The notes: a model not told the origin generated them from the sequence alone. A DNA stretch of 21,814 nucleotides from an uncultured Gammaproteobacteria bacterium (GCA_913051905.1 CAJXBY010000026.1:1-21814); one strand, 5' to 3'; shown: positions 1 to 7,674, numbered from the stretch's first letter. Program-made: numbers and translations.

Positions 1-169
1 CGCTGTCCATGTTGGCCGAGACGATGGGAAGCTCGAGTGGTATGTTCCGGGTCAGTTGCGTCTGAAGAGAAATCAGCGAACGGCTCGAGATCTGTCCTTT
101 GCAGGGCCGGAACAGGAAGTCATCAAAGGTTTTCCCGATCCACTGCGGATCTAGGCCGGTCTTATTCAT
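1..169 (-). CDS. IMP dehydrogenase / GMP reductase family protein, N-terminal fragment cut by the left edge
   Basis: Only the first 56 codons are present; the gene runs off the left edge. The translation shows the family opening: TFDDFLF at residues 15-21, then LTRNIPLELPIVSANMDS. This matches the 'LTFDDVLL ... LTRNI.L.iP.vSA.MD' beginning of the IMPDH/GMPR TIM barrel. The ATG at 167-169 is fixed by an in-frame TGA two codons upstream, so the N-terminus is complete. Known family members oxidise IMP to XMP or reduce GMP to IMP in the cytoplasm. The catalytic cysteine loop and any CBS domains lie outside the window, so GuaB and GuaC cannot be separated. The SANMD form differs slightly from the SAAMD of typical GuaB. 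No clear Shine-Dalgarno is seen. It is divergent from the glutaredoxin-like gene, with about 90 bp between them. Confidence 0.85.
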   Translation of the reverse strand, partial: MNKTGLDPQWIGKTFDDFLFRPCKGQISSRSLISLQTQLTRNIPLELPIVSANMDS

Positions 170-261
170 GGGTCAGGAGCAGGTGTGGTATGGGTGACGG
201 GGACTGCTGTTTCACGCGCAGCCAGCGAATAATAAGGCGCTGCGTGCGGTGACTCAACCCG

Positions 262-594
262 ATGAGCCAGCAGCTGAATCCACAGCCTAGAATAGCCCCA
301 GTGAAAACGCCGCGGCAGGTCACAGTGGAAGGCTCCGGAAAAGAACTGGTGGTGTATGTACGGTCGGAATGTCACCTGTGTGAGGACATGGTGGATCAGC
401 TACGCGAATTGCAGGCAGAGCACACTTTTGAAATGGAACTCAGGGACGTGGATTCCCGGCCGGACTGGTTAAACACCTACGGTGAGAAGGTCCCGGTGCT
501 GCTGGCGGAGGACGTCGAGGTCTGTCGCTATTTTCTGGATCTGCAGGCGGTCCGGCAGGTGCTTGGGACGGTTTCTCGGGATACGGGAGGCTAG
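262..594 (+). CDS. Glutaredoxin-like family protein (DUF836 type)
   Basis: This is a 110-residue protein with one thioredoxin fold. After a 25-residue unstructured lead comes beta strand ELVVYVRSEC, then the CHLC active site near residues 38-41 (SECHLCEDM). A VPVLL segment follows near residue 73, where the cis-proline of the fold sits. This arrangement is that of the small glutaredoxin-like DUF836 proteins, which keep a CxxC but whose partners are mostly unknown. Cytoplasmic location is inferred, as there is no signal peptide. The start is uncertain. ATG at 262 has no Shine-Dalgarno; GTG at 301 would give a 97-residue protein that fits the family better, and a TAGAAT at 289-294 just before it could even make a leaderless message. 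The gene ends 5 bp from the convergent SDR gene. Confidence 0.75.
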   Translation: MSQQLNPQPRIAPVKTPRQVTVEGSGKELVVYVRSECHLCEDMVDQLRELQAEHTFEMELRDVDSRPDWLNTYGEKVPVLLAEDVEVCRYFLDLQAVRQVLGTVSRDTGG

Positions 595-599
595 CTGCC

Positions 600-1415
600 T
601 CAAAGAGTGGACTGCAGATGCCCGCCATCAACGGTGATGACGCTGCCCGTCATGTAGGAGGATGCATCCGATGCCAGCAGCATCAGCACACCGTCGAGTT
701 CTCCCGGTTCGCCGACCCGTCGCATGGGAATACGCTTGACCATTCGGGCGCCGGGTTCGGTACCGAAGAACGCCTGGTTCATATCGGTCGTGATGAACCC
801 GGGGGCGATGGCATTGACCCTGATGCCGTGCTGCGCCCACTCCAGTGCAAGAGTGCGGGTCATCTGTATCAGTCCCGCCTTGGAAACAGCATACGGCGTC
901 ACGGCCTTCAATGTCCGCAGCCCCAGGATGGATGCGATGTTGATGATGCTGCCGGGCTGACCCGCCTGTACCAATCTCTTACCCGCCTCACGGGCCACCA
1001 GCCAGGCGCCACGTAGATTGGTGTCGATTACCCGGTCCCAGTCCGCATTCTCGATCTCAAGTGCCAGCTCGCCATGGGCGATCCCGGAGTTGTTGACGAG
1101 CACATCCACACAGCCGAAGATCTCTTCGGCGTGATCGAATGCCGCGGTAACCGCGCGCTCGTCAGTGACATCCATTGGAATGACAAAAGCCTGGCCACCG
1201 GCTGAGTGAATTGTCTGGGCCGTCTTTTCGAGCTCCGGCATGCGCCGGCCCGTCAGCACGACCGTTGCCCCGGCGGTTGCCAGCACGCTGGCGAAATTTC
1301 TGCCGAGGCCGGCAGACGCTCCTGTAACCAGTGCCCGGCGGCCGGCCAGTGAGAAAAGCTGTTCAGTCATCAGCACAAAGAAAAAGCCCCGCTGAAGGGC
1401 CGCTTTCAGGATCAC
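600..1415 (-). CDS. Short-chain dehydrogenase/reductase (classical SDR)
   Basis: The protein has 271 residues with a Rossmann fold and all classical SDR marks. These are TGASAGLG (cofactor loop, about residues 31-38), NNSG (about 108-111), a catalytic serine in IASILG, and the YxxxK pair in YAVSK. The C-terminal PGFITTDM and SSYMTGSVITVDGG are also typical. Such enzymes oxidise or reduce alcohols and ketones with NAD(P)H. The arginine pair after the second strand (TGRR) suggests NADP(H), by family rule. The substrate cannot be told; 3-oxoacyl-ACP or sugar reductase-like roles are possible. The GTG at 1415 is preceded by AAAGG at a 6-nt spacing. An ATG at 1370 (MTEQLF...) matches typical SDR starts better but has no ribosome site. 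It converges on the glutaredoxin-like gene. Confidence 0.88.
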   Translation of the reverse strand: MILKAALQRGFFFVLMTEQLFSLAGRRALVTGASAGLGRNFASVLATAGATVVLTGRRMPELEKTAQTIHSAGGQAFVIPMDVTDERAVTAAFDHAEEIFGCVDVLVNNSGIAHGELALEIENADWDRVIDTNLRGAWLVAREAGKRLVQAGQPGSIINIASILGLRTLKAVTPYAVSKAGLIQMTRTLALEWAQHGIRVNAIAPGFITTDMNQAFFGTEPGARMVKRIPMRRVGEPGELDGVLMLLASDASSYMTGSVITVDGGHLQSTL

Positions 1416-1563
1416 ACTTCACCTTTGGAAGTTTACCCCAACTGTGGTCAACCAAAGACCGGCTTGGCCGTTAAAGGAGGACGGCCGGTTACACTGCGGT
1501 CGGGAGCTGTGCTCCGTTTAATCCGGCACTGAACAGGAGGACCGTCAGCGGCGGTCGGGACAC

Positions 1564-2328
1564 ATGGCAATTTTGTGGAGTCAACGGGTGGGTGACACCC
1601 GTTACGAAGTGCGGGCGGCGGGGTCCAGTCTGCGGCTGTACAACAACGGGATTCTGCACAGCCAGTTCAGTGAGCGCTGTCCGGCCACTGGGAGTGTCTG
1701 GGACCTATTGTGGCTGCCGGGTCTTTTCCGCATCGACGGTATGCCTCGAAGAATACTGTTGCTCGGTGCTGGTGCCGGGACCGTGATCCGCCAGCTGACG
1801 TCGGTATACGGTCCGCTCGACATCACGGCCGTCGAAAGCGATCCCATACACCTGGAGATCGCGCGTGAACATTTCGGCGTGACCGACTCCATGGCAACAC
1901 TGGAACTGGCCGATGCCGCTGAATTTGTCGGGCGTTACCGCGGGCCCCCTTTTGACCTTGTGATCGACGATCTTTTCGGCGGCCAGGGCGGGGTCGCGGC
2001 GCGGGCCCGGGCTTTCGACGGGGCCTGGTTCAGAAAACTCAAGCACTGCCTGACCCGGGACGGAATTCTAAGCATCAATTTTGCTGACCGTATAGAACGA
2101 CGGGCTTCCGTCGTCGGCAGTCTTTTCGGGTCGGGTAAACGGTTCCGTTCCGGTTTCGAGCTCCGTGCACCCGGAATTGAAAACATCGTCTGTGGCCTGT
2201 TGCCGTTTAACGCACAAAGCGCTGACCTGCGCGCTCACCTGCAGGCTACACCGCAGCTTTCGGCATTGCTGCGGCGCGGCCGCCTGCGGTTCAGCGTCAG
2301 AGCCATGAAAAGTGGGCGGTCGGGCTAA
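1564..2328 (+). CDS. Spermidine synthase-like SAM-binding fold protein
   Basis: The protein has 254 residues. It shows the class I methyltransferase/spermidine synthase core: ILLLGAGAGTVIRQL (about 64-78), an acidic strand end AVESDP (89-94), ADAAEF (116-121) and FDLVIDDLFGG (130-140). It is recognisable as a SpeE-like family member. However, aligned to SpeE, the second aspartate of the catalytic DxxDP is a glycine, and the GGGDGG loop is GAGAGT. Aminopropyl transfer is therefore unlikely, and a methyltransferase-type or degenerate role is inferred. It stands alone, with no speD or other polyamine gene nearby. The ATG has no good Shine-Dalgarno; an AGGAGG at 1475-1480 is too far upstream. It is divergent from the SDR gene with about 150 bp between them. 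Confidence 0.72.
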   Translation: MAILWSQRVGDTRYEVRAAGSSLRLYNNGILHSQFSERCPATGSVWDLLWLPGLFRIDGMPRRILLLGAGAGTVIRQLTSVYGPLDITAVESDPIHLEIAREHFGVTDSMATLELADAAEFVGRYRGPPFDLVIDDLFGGQGGVAARARAFDGAWFRKLKHCLTRDGILSINFADRIERRASVVGSLFGSGKRFRSGFELRAPGIENIVCGLLPFNAQSADLRAHLQATPQLSALLRRGRLRFSVRAMKSGRSG

Positions 2329-2432
2329 GCGGTTGTCTAGCCCTGAACCGGTATGGCGGTTAAACTGGCTGTCCATCCATCGTCCGGAGTCCGACATTTC
2401 AACGCTCCGGAGTCGCCTGGGATTCTCTGCCG

Positions 2433-3248
2433 ATGAGTAACGACAGCAGCACCCGGAATCTGGCCCTGTTCTGTGATTTCGAGAACATCGCCCTGGGTGT
2501 GCGTGATGCCAAGCACAAGCGGTTCGAGCTCAAGGTGGTGCTGGAGCGATTACTGCTCAAGGGCAACATCGTGGTCAAAAAAGCCTATTGTGACTGGACC
2601 CGCTACACCGATTTCAAGGCCGTGATGCACGAAGCGGCCTTCGAGTTGATCGACATCCCCCACCTGCGGCAGTCGGGCAAGAATTCGGCAGATATCCGTA
2701 TGGTCGTCGATGCGCTTGACCTGTGTTACACCAAATCGCACGTCGACACGTTTGTCGTGATCAGTGGTGATTCCGATTTCTCACCGTTGGTCAGCAAGTT
2801 GCGGGAGAACAACAAGTACGTCATCGGACTCGGTGTCAAGAACTCGACCTCTGACCTGCTGACGGCGAACTGTGACGAATTCATTTTTTACGATGATATC
2901 GCCCGGCCGAAGGTGGCTTCGACCCGCAAGAAAAAGACCAAAGCCCGCTCGGCCGGTAAGAAAAGTCCGTTGAGCGAGGACGACAGGCGGCGTCAGGAAG
3001 CCATCGATATGGTGATGTCCACACTCGAGGATTTATTCGAAGAACGTGGTGACACCGAAAAGGTCTGGGGGTCGATGGTGAAGCAGGCCCTGAAACGCCG
3101 TCAGCCGGGGTTCAGTGAGCGCTATCATGGTTTCAGGTCGTTCGGTGGCCTGCTGGAAGAAGCCGAGTCGCGCGGTCTGCTGCAGCTCGAGCACGATGAA
3201 AAATCAGGCGGACACGTGATCCAGGCGATCAGGTCGGAAGCGTCCTGA
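2433..3248 (+). CDS. NYN-domain putative ribonuclease with C-terminal OST-HTH/LOTUS domain
   Basis: The protein has 271 residues and two domains. Residues 9-155 are a NYN (PIN-like) nuclease domain. Its metal-binding acids are visible: CDFEN (D15, with N18), SADIRM (D87) and SGDSDF (D113, D115). A lysine/arginine-rich linker (160-185) leads to a winged-helix segment at about 186-265 with the FRSFGGLLEEAESRGLL pattern of OST-HTH/LOTUS domains. NYN proteins of this kind are known or suspected RNA endonucleases, and LOTUS domains bind RNA. The bacterial target is not known. It is soluble and without a signal peptide. It lies between unrelated genes with no operon partner evident. No clear Shine-Dalgarno precedes the ATG. 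Confidence 0.85.
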   Translation: MSNDSSTRNLALFCDFENIALGVRDAKHKRFELKVVLERLLLKGNIVVKKAYCDWTRYTDFKAVMHEAAFELIDIPHLRQSGKNSADIRMVVDALDLCYTKSHVDTFVVISGDSDFSPLVSKLRENNKYVIGLGVKNSTSDLLTANCDEFIFYDDIARPKVASTRKKKTKARSAGKKSPLSEDDRRRQEAIDMVMSTLEDLFEERGDTEKVWGSMVKQALKRRQPGFSERYHGFRSFGGLLEEAESRGLLQLEHDEKSGGHVIQAIRSEAS

Positions 3249-3338
3249 TCTGCGTCAACGCCCTTCGGCAGATTCAGGAGTAAAATCGCCCCTGTGGCAG
3301 ACACTGCCCGCCCAGAATTTTCCCTTGGGGTACCTGTT

Positions 3339-4067
3339 ATGCGGCCATTTGTTTTCTTGTTGCTGGTAATGCTGATTCTCCCCCCGCCTGCGAGTGCCGA
3401 CGGCGTGCCGGAGGTCGTATTGGAAACGGCTGCCAGTCTGCTGCCAGGACAGCCACCGGATGATGTATCCGCCGCACCGGTGCAGGGTTTCTACCAGGCT
3501 ATCTACGGACTGCAGGTGGTCTATATCTCGGCGGACGGCAAATATCTGCTCTACGGTGACCTGATCGATCTGGAGGAGAACGTCAATTTGACCGAAGATG
3601 CCCGCAAGAGCGGGCGGCTTGAGGCCCTTGGCGAACTCGACGAGGCTGGCATGGTCGTTTTTGAGCCGGACCAGGTCACAAGTACGGTCACGGTCTTTAC
3701 CGATCCGAGCTGTGGTTACTGTGTCAAACTGCACCGGGAAATGGCCGCCATCAACGCCGGCGGTGTCAAGGTCCGGTATCTGGGTTACCCTCGCACTGGT
3801 ACCCAATCGCCCACCTTTGAAACGCTGGTTTCAGTCTGGTGTGCCGATGACCCGCAGCAGGCCATGACGGATGCCAAGGCTGGCCTTGCCATAGAAGAAA
3901 AATCCTGCCAGACGCCGATCGAACGCCACATCGATGTGGCACAGCGGTTGGGTATACGGGGCACACCCACCATCGTGCTCCAGGACGGACACCTCGTTCC
4001 AGGCTATGTGCCCGCTGGCGAACTGGTTGAGATGGCGAATGCGGCCGCGGAGCACGCAGTCAACTAG
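3339..4067 (+). CDS. DsbC-like periplasmic thiol:disulfide interchange protein
   Basis: The protein has 242 residues. Residues 1-20 form a signal peptide ending ASA, so the product is periplasmic. Residues 25-95 resemble the DsbC dimerisation domain (AIYGLQVVYISADGKYLLYG). The thioredoxin domain carries FTDPSCGYC, with active-site C125 and C128. A second cysteine pair (C168, C190) matches the structural disulfide of DsbC, and GTPT (208-211) holds the cis-proline. Known DsbC isomerises wrong disulfides and is kept reduced by DsbD, which is not in this window. The ATG at 3339 sits 8 nt after GGGG and starts the signal peptide, so it is preferred to the in-frame GTG at 3294. It is the first of three thioredoxin-fold genes in a row. 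Confidence 0.88.
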   Translation: MRPFVFLLLVMLILPPPASADGVPEVVLETAASLLPGQPPDDVSAAPVQGFYQAIYGLQVVYISADGKYLLYGDLIDLEENVNLTEDARKSGRLEALGELDEAGMVVFEPDQVTSTVTVFTDPSCGYCVKLHREMAAINAGGVKVRYLGYPRTGTQSPTFETLVSVWCADDPQQAMTDAKAGLAIEEKSCQTPIERHIDVAQRLGIRGTPTIVLQDGHLVPGYVPAGELVEMANAAAEHAVN

Positions 4068-4090
4068 GAACAGCCGTTGTAATCAGACCG

Positions 4091-4657
4091 TTGCGGTATC
4101 TTGTCAAAGTCTTTTCGCTGATGTGGCTGCTCGCCGGCGTGTCTGCGGCCGATGCCCGGGAACTGCGAAGCGAATTCGAGCTGTTTGCAGGTCCGAATGC
4201 TGTTGCCCGTTTCGCGCTCGAGGATCTCTCCGGCCGGAAACGAACGCCAGCGGACTACACTGATCTCGTACTGGTGGTGAATTTCTGGGCCAGCTGGTGC
4301 ACATCCTGCCTGGCCGAGTTTCCGACCCTGCACTCGATGCGGAACCAGCTCGCCGGTGAGCCCTTCGAGCTGCTGGCCGTCAACGTCGGCGAGGACCGCC
4401 AGACTGCCAGTCGGTTTCTGAACGGGCTGATACCAGATTTTAGTTTTCCGGTCCTGCTCGATGAGAACATGGTGATGACCCGCGAGTGGGGGGTGCGGGC
4501 GCTGCCGACCAGCTTTATCGTCGATATGCAGGGCAGAATCGTGTACTTCGCAGAAGGGGAGCGGGATTTCGCGAAACCGGAAGTTGTCGACTGGTTACGG
4601 CGTCTCATTCCCTCCAGACGAACCGAAGCCCGTTCTGCCGGGCATGACGGGGACTGA
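4091..4657 (+). CDS. TlpA/ResA-like periplasmic thiol-disulfide oxidoreductase
   Basis: The protein has 188 residues. A short hydrophobic signal (residues 1-19, VSAADA end) points to export. It is followed by a TlpA-type thioredoxin fold with FWASWCTSC (C70, C73), a middle beta/alpha insert, and ALPTSFIVD, where the cis-proline lies. TlpA/ResA proteins reduce apocytochrome or copper-protein cysteines outside the cytoplasmic membrane. The exact client here is inferred only. The start is TTG, since no ATG precedes the signal region. An ATG 30 bases further in would cut the signal short. The gene lies 23 nt after the DsbC-like gene and 61 nt before the CcmG-like gene on the same strand, so co-transcription is likely. 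Confidence 0.82.
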   Translation: MRYLVKVFSLMWLLAGVSAADARELRSEFELFAGPNAVARFALEDLSGRKRTPADYTDLVLVVNFWASWCTSCLAEFPTLHSMRNQLAGEPFELLAVNVGEDRQTASRFLNGLIPDFSFPVLLDENMVMTREWGVRALPTSFIVDMQGRIVYFAEGERDFAKPEVVDWLRRLIPSRRTEARSAGHDGD

Positions 4658-4669
4658 ACGGCGGGCGCA

Positions 4670-4699
4670 GGGGCTCGTTCCTGGCCGGGTCTGAGCCCC
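4670..4699 (+). repeat. Stem-loop between the TlpA-like and CcmG-like genes
   Basis: GGGGCTC (4670-4676) and GAGCCCC (4693-4699) are perfect 7-bp arms around a 16-nt loop. No T tract follows, so it is not a standard terminator. It may affect message stability or partly limit read-through inside the redox operon. Its role is inferred. Confidence 0.4.
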
Positions 4700-4718
4700 G
4701 AACGGACTGCACTTGACA

Positions 4719-5249
4719 ATGAAATCCGCTCGTTTTCTGCTGCCGCTCGCTGTTTTTGCTGGAATAGGTGTTTTCCTGGCAGTGGGCCTCAAGCTTGACC
4801 CCCGCGAAGTGCCCTCGCCCCTGATCGACAAACCAGCCCCGGGTTTTGAATTGCCCCGTTTGCTGACGCCGGGCACCACGGGGCCATCCGAGATGCAGGG
4901 TAGGGTCTGGCTGCTCAACGTCTGGGCGTCCTGGTGCGTGTCCTGCCGTGTCGAACACCCACTGCTGAATCAGATCGCGAGCACTGGCGAAGTCAACATC
5001 GTCGGGCTGAATTACAAAGATCTCCCTGACGATGCCCGGGCTTGGCTGAAAAAACTAGGTAATCCCTATACCCAAATTGCCGTTGACGCCGATGGAAAGG
5101 CTGGTATCAACTGGGGTGTCTACGGGGTTCCCGAGACCTTCGTGATAGATGGCGGAGGAGTCATCCGTTACAAGCACATTGGTCCTTTAGATCACGCCTC
5201 ACTTTCCGAAACGATACTGCCCCTGGTACGCCGGCTGAAAAAGAGCTAG
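4719..5249 (+). CDS. CcmG/DsbE-like cytochrome c biogenesis thioredoxin
   Basis: The protein has 176 residues. An N-terminal membrane anchor (residues 5-24) is followed by LDPREVPSPLIDKPAPGFELP, the characteristic CcmG opening. Then come LLNVWASWCVSC (C73, C76) and the GVYGVPETFVID cis-proline loop. CcmG is a membrane-tethered periplasmic reductase that hands electrons from DsbD/CcdA to apocytochrome c or its partner CcmH during haem attachment. Here it is not inside a ccm operon but sits third after DsbC-like and TlpA-like genes. The start is placed at the ATG at 4719; an in-frame TTG lies two codons upstream. No clear ribosome site is visible. Its TAG stop overlaps the convergent sirtuin stop at a shared CTAG. 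Confidence 0.88.
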   Translation: MKSARFLLPLAVFAGIGVFLAVGLKLDPREVPSPLIDKPAPGFELPRLLTPGTTGPSEMQGRVWLLNVWASWCVSCRVEHPLLNQIASTGEVNIVGLNYKDLPDDARAWLKKLGNPYTQIAVDADGKAGINWGVYGVPETFVIDGGGVIRYKHIGPLDHASLSETILPLVRRLKKS

Positions 5250-6169
5250 TTCCTGTCCAGCCGGCCTACAATTCGGGTCAGGACAGCGCCGCATTCACCG
5301 TCAACTTTTGTTGTGACCTCGCCATCCGCCCGGGTTCGGCCGTGGTTGATGATGTAGATAGGCAAGCCGTGCGACCTGGCCGCTTTGCAGAAACGGTAGC
5401 CGGAAAATACTGAGAGCGAAGAGCCGACGACCAGTAGCGCCTCGGCGCACTGCAAGGCCTGCAGGGCCTTCTGGACCCGTATCGTCGGTACGTTGTCGCC
5501 AAACAGCACCACATCGGGTTTCAACGTACCGCCACAGATCTCACAGTCGGGCACCTTCAATCGACGGGCCAGCGTGTCGGCAATTTCGGCGTCTCCGTCG
5601 GGTGCAAGGCGGTGGCCGCACAGGCCGGACAGGCCGGGATTCTGGTCCTGGAGCCGGAACTGGAGATCCTGGCGGCTTACACGGTGTCCGCACCCGAGGC
5701 AGATCACTCGGTTCAGGCGGCCGTGCAGGTCGATCACAGCACCCGAGCCCGCTTTCTGATGCAATCCATCGACATTCTGCGTCACGATTCGGGAGATCCG
5801 TCCAATTTTCTCCAGCGCCGCCAGCGCATGATGGGCGGGATTAGGCCTTGCGGCTGCAAATCGCGGCCAGCCGGCCATGCTCCGGGCCCAGTAGCGTTGC
5901 CGGGCGGTTTCGGACCGCAGAAAGTCCTGATGCTGAACCGGCGGGGCCGGCTTCCAGTGGCCTTCCGGAGTGCGGTAGTCGGGAATTCCCGAGCCGGTAC
6001 TGCAGCCGGCCCCGGTCAGAACGAAAAGCCTGTGATGCAACCTGAGCTGCTTGATCAGCTGATCGACGTTGCGGGTCTCGGGGTCAACCCGGCTAGGATT
6101 CACTGGTGAAACGGGTATTTCGGGATCCCTCCGGCAGCGGTCGGGCACCGCGCAAAATTGCGCCGGCAT
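5246..6169 (-). CDS. Sir2-family NAD-dependent protein deacylase (class II, SIRT4-like)
   Basis: The protein has 307 residues with all core sirtuin motifs: GAGCS (53-57) with GIPDYR, TQNVDGLH (130-137), catalytic H149 in DLHG, zinc cysteines C157, C160, C209 and C212, FGDNVP, VVGSSLSV and INHG. The RYWARSMAGWP motif is typical of class II sirtuins of the SIRT4 type. Such enzymes remove acyl groups from lysine, or ADP-ribosylate proteins, using NAD in the cytoplasm. A low-complexity insert near 178-205 separates the zinc pairs. The ATG at 6169 has no ribosome site and gives a 35-residue unusual leader; GTG at 6103 is an alternative start. It is divergent from the metallopeptidase-like gene, about 115 bp apart. 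Confidence 0.9.
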   Translation of the reverse strand: MPAQFCAVPDRCRRDPEIPVSPVNPSRVDPETRNVDQLIKQLRLHHRLFVLTGAGCSTGSGIPDYRTPEGHWKPAPPVQHQDFLRSETARQRYWARSMAGWPRFAAARPNPAHHALAALEKIGRISRIVTQNVDGLHQKAGSGAVIDLHGRLNRVICLGCGHRVSRQDLQFRLQDQNPGLSGLCGHRLAPDGDAEIADTLARRLKVPDCEICGGTLKPDVVLFGDNVPTIRVQKALQALQCAEALLVVGSSLSVFSGYRFCKAARSHGLPIYIINHGRTRADGEVTTKVDGECGAVLTRIVGRLDRN

Positions 6170-6283
6170 TATGGCATAGGCGGATGACCCAACCGTATTT
6201 CCGCCATGCGCCTGGCGCAGGCCTGCGGGCTGTACACTCCTCGTTTATTGACGCGGAGAAAAGCCCGTCGAATTCGACACGTT

Positions 6284-7378
6284 ATGACCCAGAATCAGCA
6301 GCAACTGGCCGAGTATTTCTCCGGATTCGGAGCCCCCGACAGGCTCGGATTGGACCGCCCGCTCGCCGAGGAGCCGCACGTGGCGCGTTGGCGACACTAC
6401 AAGCGGCAGGCGGGCCGGGGCGAGGGTCTTTTCAGGGTACTGCAGAGCCGACTGCCGCAGCTATGTATCCCGCAGAAAGTGGGCATTTCTTCGTCTCCAG
6501 CCTACGCCAGGGTGATGCGGCAGGGTCAGCCCTTCGAGGACAAGGATTTCGCGGGGCGTCTGGCACTGGATTGCTCGGAGGCGCTTGAGCTGACCATTCC
6601 CGGCCATTTCGCTGGGGCGCTGCCGGTTCTGCAGACCCCGCACCGGGAGGATTTCCTACGTCTGATCCGGGCGATCGGCGGGCGTTGTGAGCCGAAGACC
6701 TACCCTGAGGGGATGCACGCCATGTGTATTGGCGGCATCAACAACTGGGATCGCGTGAGAGTGCTCAAAGACCAGTGGCAACAAGGTGAGGTCGAAAAGG
6801 TGCCCGGCGAGTCCTGGGGCGCCGCCTTAAAGCGCTTTGCGCAGCAACAGCCGGGTCTTATCCGTGACCGCGTCTTGGTGCTGCATACGGCGCCTTACGG
6901 TAGTGTTGACCACTCGCTGGTGCCGGGGGTGAGCGATCCCTCGGGCTGGCTGGCCGCTTCCAGCACACTGCGGCTTGAGCATGAGTTTACCCACTATGCG
7001 ACCACTCGATTCCACGGTGCCATGCGGTCCAACATGCTGGATGAACTGATCGCAGACTGTATGGGTTTTGTGGCTGCCCTGGGCGCGTTTTCCGCGCAGC
7101 TGTTCTGCAGGTGTATGGGGATGACGAGTGAGGGTCAGGCCCCCGAGGGTTCCCGGGCGAGGCTTTATATGGAGGGCTTTGACGATCGGGCTATGGAACA
7201 GATTCTGGTAACCGCCTTAAAAGCCGCATCCAACCTAGAGCAGGCACTGGAACTGCAAGCCGTTCGTTCAGCCGGTCCGGAACTGTTCTTTGCCCTGACC
7301 GCTCTGACTCTGCCCGCCATGGCATCCCCCGAAGGTGTGGACCTCATCGAGGCTGAACTGACGGGAAGAGGTCGCTAA
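6284..7378 (+). CDS. Uncharacterised protein with a gluzincin-type zinc metallopeptidase signature
   Basis: I do not recognise the family. The protein has 364 residues, no signal peptide and no clear membrane segment. Near residue 230 is LRLEHEFTHYATTRFHG, which contains HExxH (HEFTH, residues 233-237). Seventeen residues on is DELIAD, whose ExxxD (E254, D258) fits the third zinc ligand and helper aspartate of gluzincins such as thermolysin. The region in between, HGAMRSNMLDE, is hydrophilic and helix-like. The first half is of unknown fold, and the C-terminus is helical and alanine/leucine-rich. A cytoplasmic zinc-dependent peptidase or related hydrolase is inferred; a regulatory role with dead chemistry is possible. 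ATG 6284 (MTQNQQQ) is chosen over an earlier in-frame ATG at 6206, whose first 26 residues look non-coding. It is divergent from the sirtuin. Confidence 0.7.
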   Translation: MTQNQQQLAEYFSGFGAPDRLGLDRPLAEEPHVARWRHYKRQAGRGEGLFRVLQSRLPQLCIPQKVGISSSPAYARVMRQGQPFEDKDFAGRLALDCSEALELTIPGHFAGALPVLQTPHREDFLRLIRAIGGRCEPKTYPEGMHAMCIGGINNWDRVRVLKDQWQQGEVEKVPGESWGAALKRFAQQQPGLIRDRVLVLHTAPYGSVDHSLVPGVSDPSGWLAASSTLRLEHEFTHYATTRFHGAMRSNMLDELIADCMGFVAALGAFSAQLFCRCMGMTSEGQAPEGSRARLYMEGFDDRAMEQILVTALKAASNLEQALELQAVRSAGPELFFALTALTLPAMASPEGVDLIEAELTGRGR

Positions 7379-7674
7379 AGTCTGTCGTTGAATTCCGATG
7401 GGCAGCGGATTCCTGAAGAGTGTGCGATCGTTGCAGGAGATTCATCCTACAGTGTGCTGGCTTTGCCATGTAAGGCATCGGATTGAACGGCAAGCAGCAC
7501 CGTCGTTGTGACCCTCGAGGTATCATGGCAGGGACGCTTAGTGCAGTGCACCACGGGTAGAGTGCCGTGTCGATTCATTCGCAAGTGCTGCGAAGTCCAT
7601 CCTCTAAATGATTGATCGTTAACGATGATTAGGGTGTTGGCCCAAACGTCTCCGGGCCGCTGAGCGGACCTGCT

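Noticed and set aside
37..252. 71-codon plus-strand frame at the left edge
   Set aside because: It overlaps the IMPDH/GMPR-family N-terminus on the other strand, which has clear family motifs; the peptide itself looks random.
1458..1515. Overlapping small inverted repeats upstream of the SpeE-like gene, resembling alternative attenuator hairpins
   Set aside because: Arms are only 5-6 bp, there is no T tract or leader peptide, and the enclosed AGGAGG is far from any start codon.
3255..3806. 183-codon minus-strand frame opposite the DsbC-like gene
   Set aside because: It lies antisense to a gene with intact signal peptide, CGYC and cis-proline motifs; it is a shadow frame.
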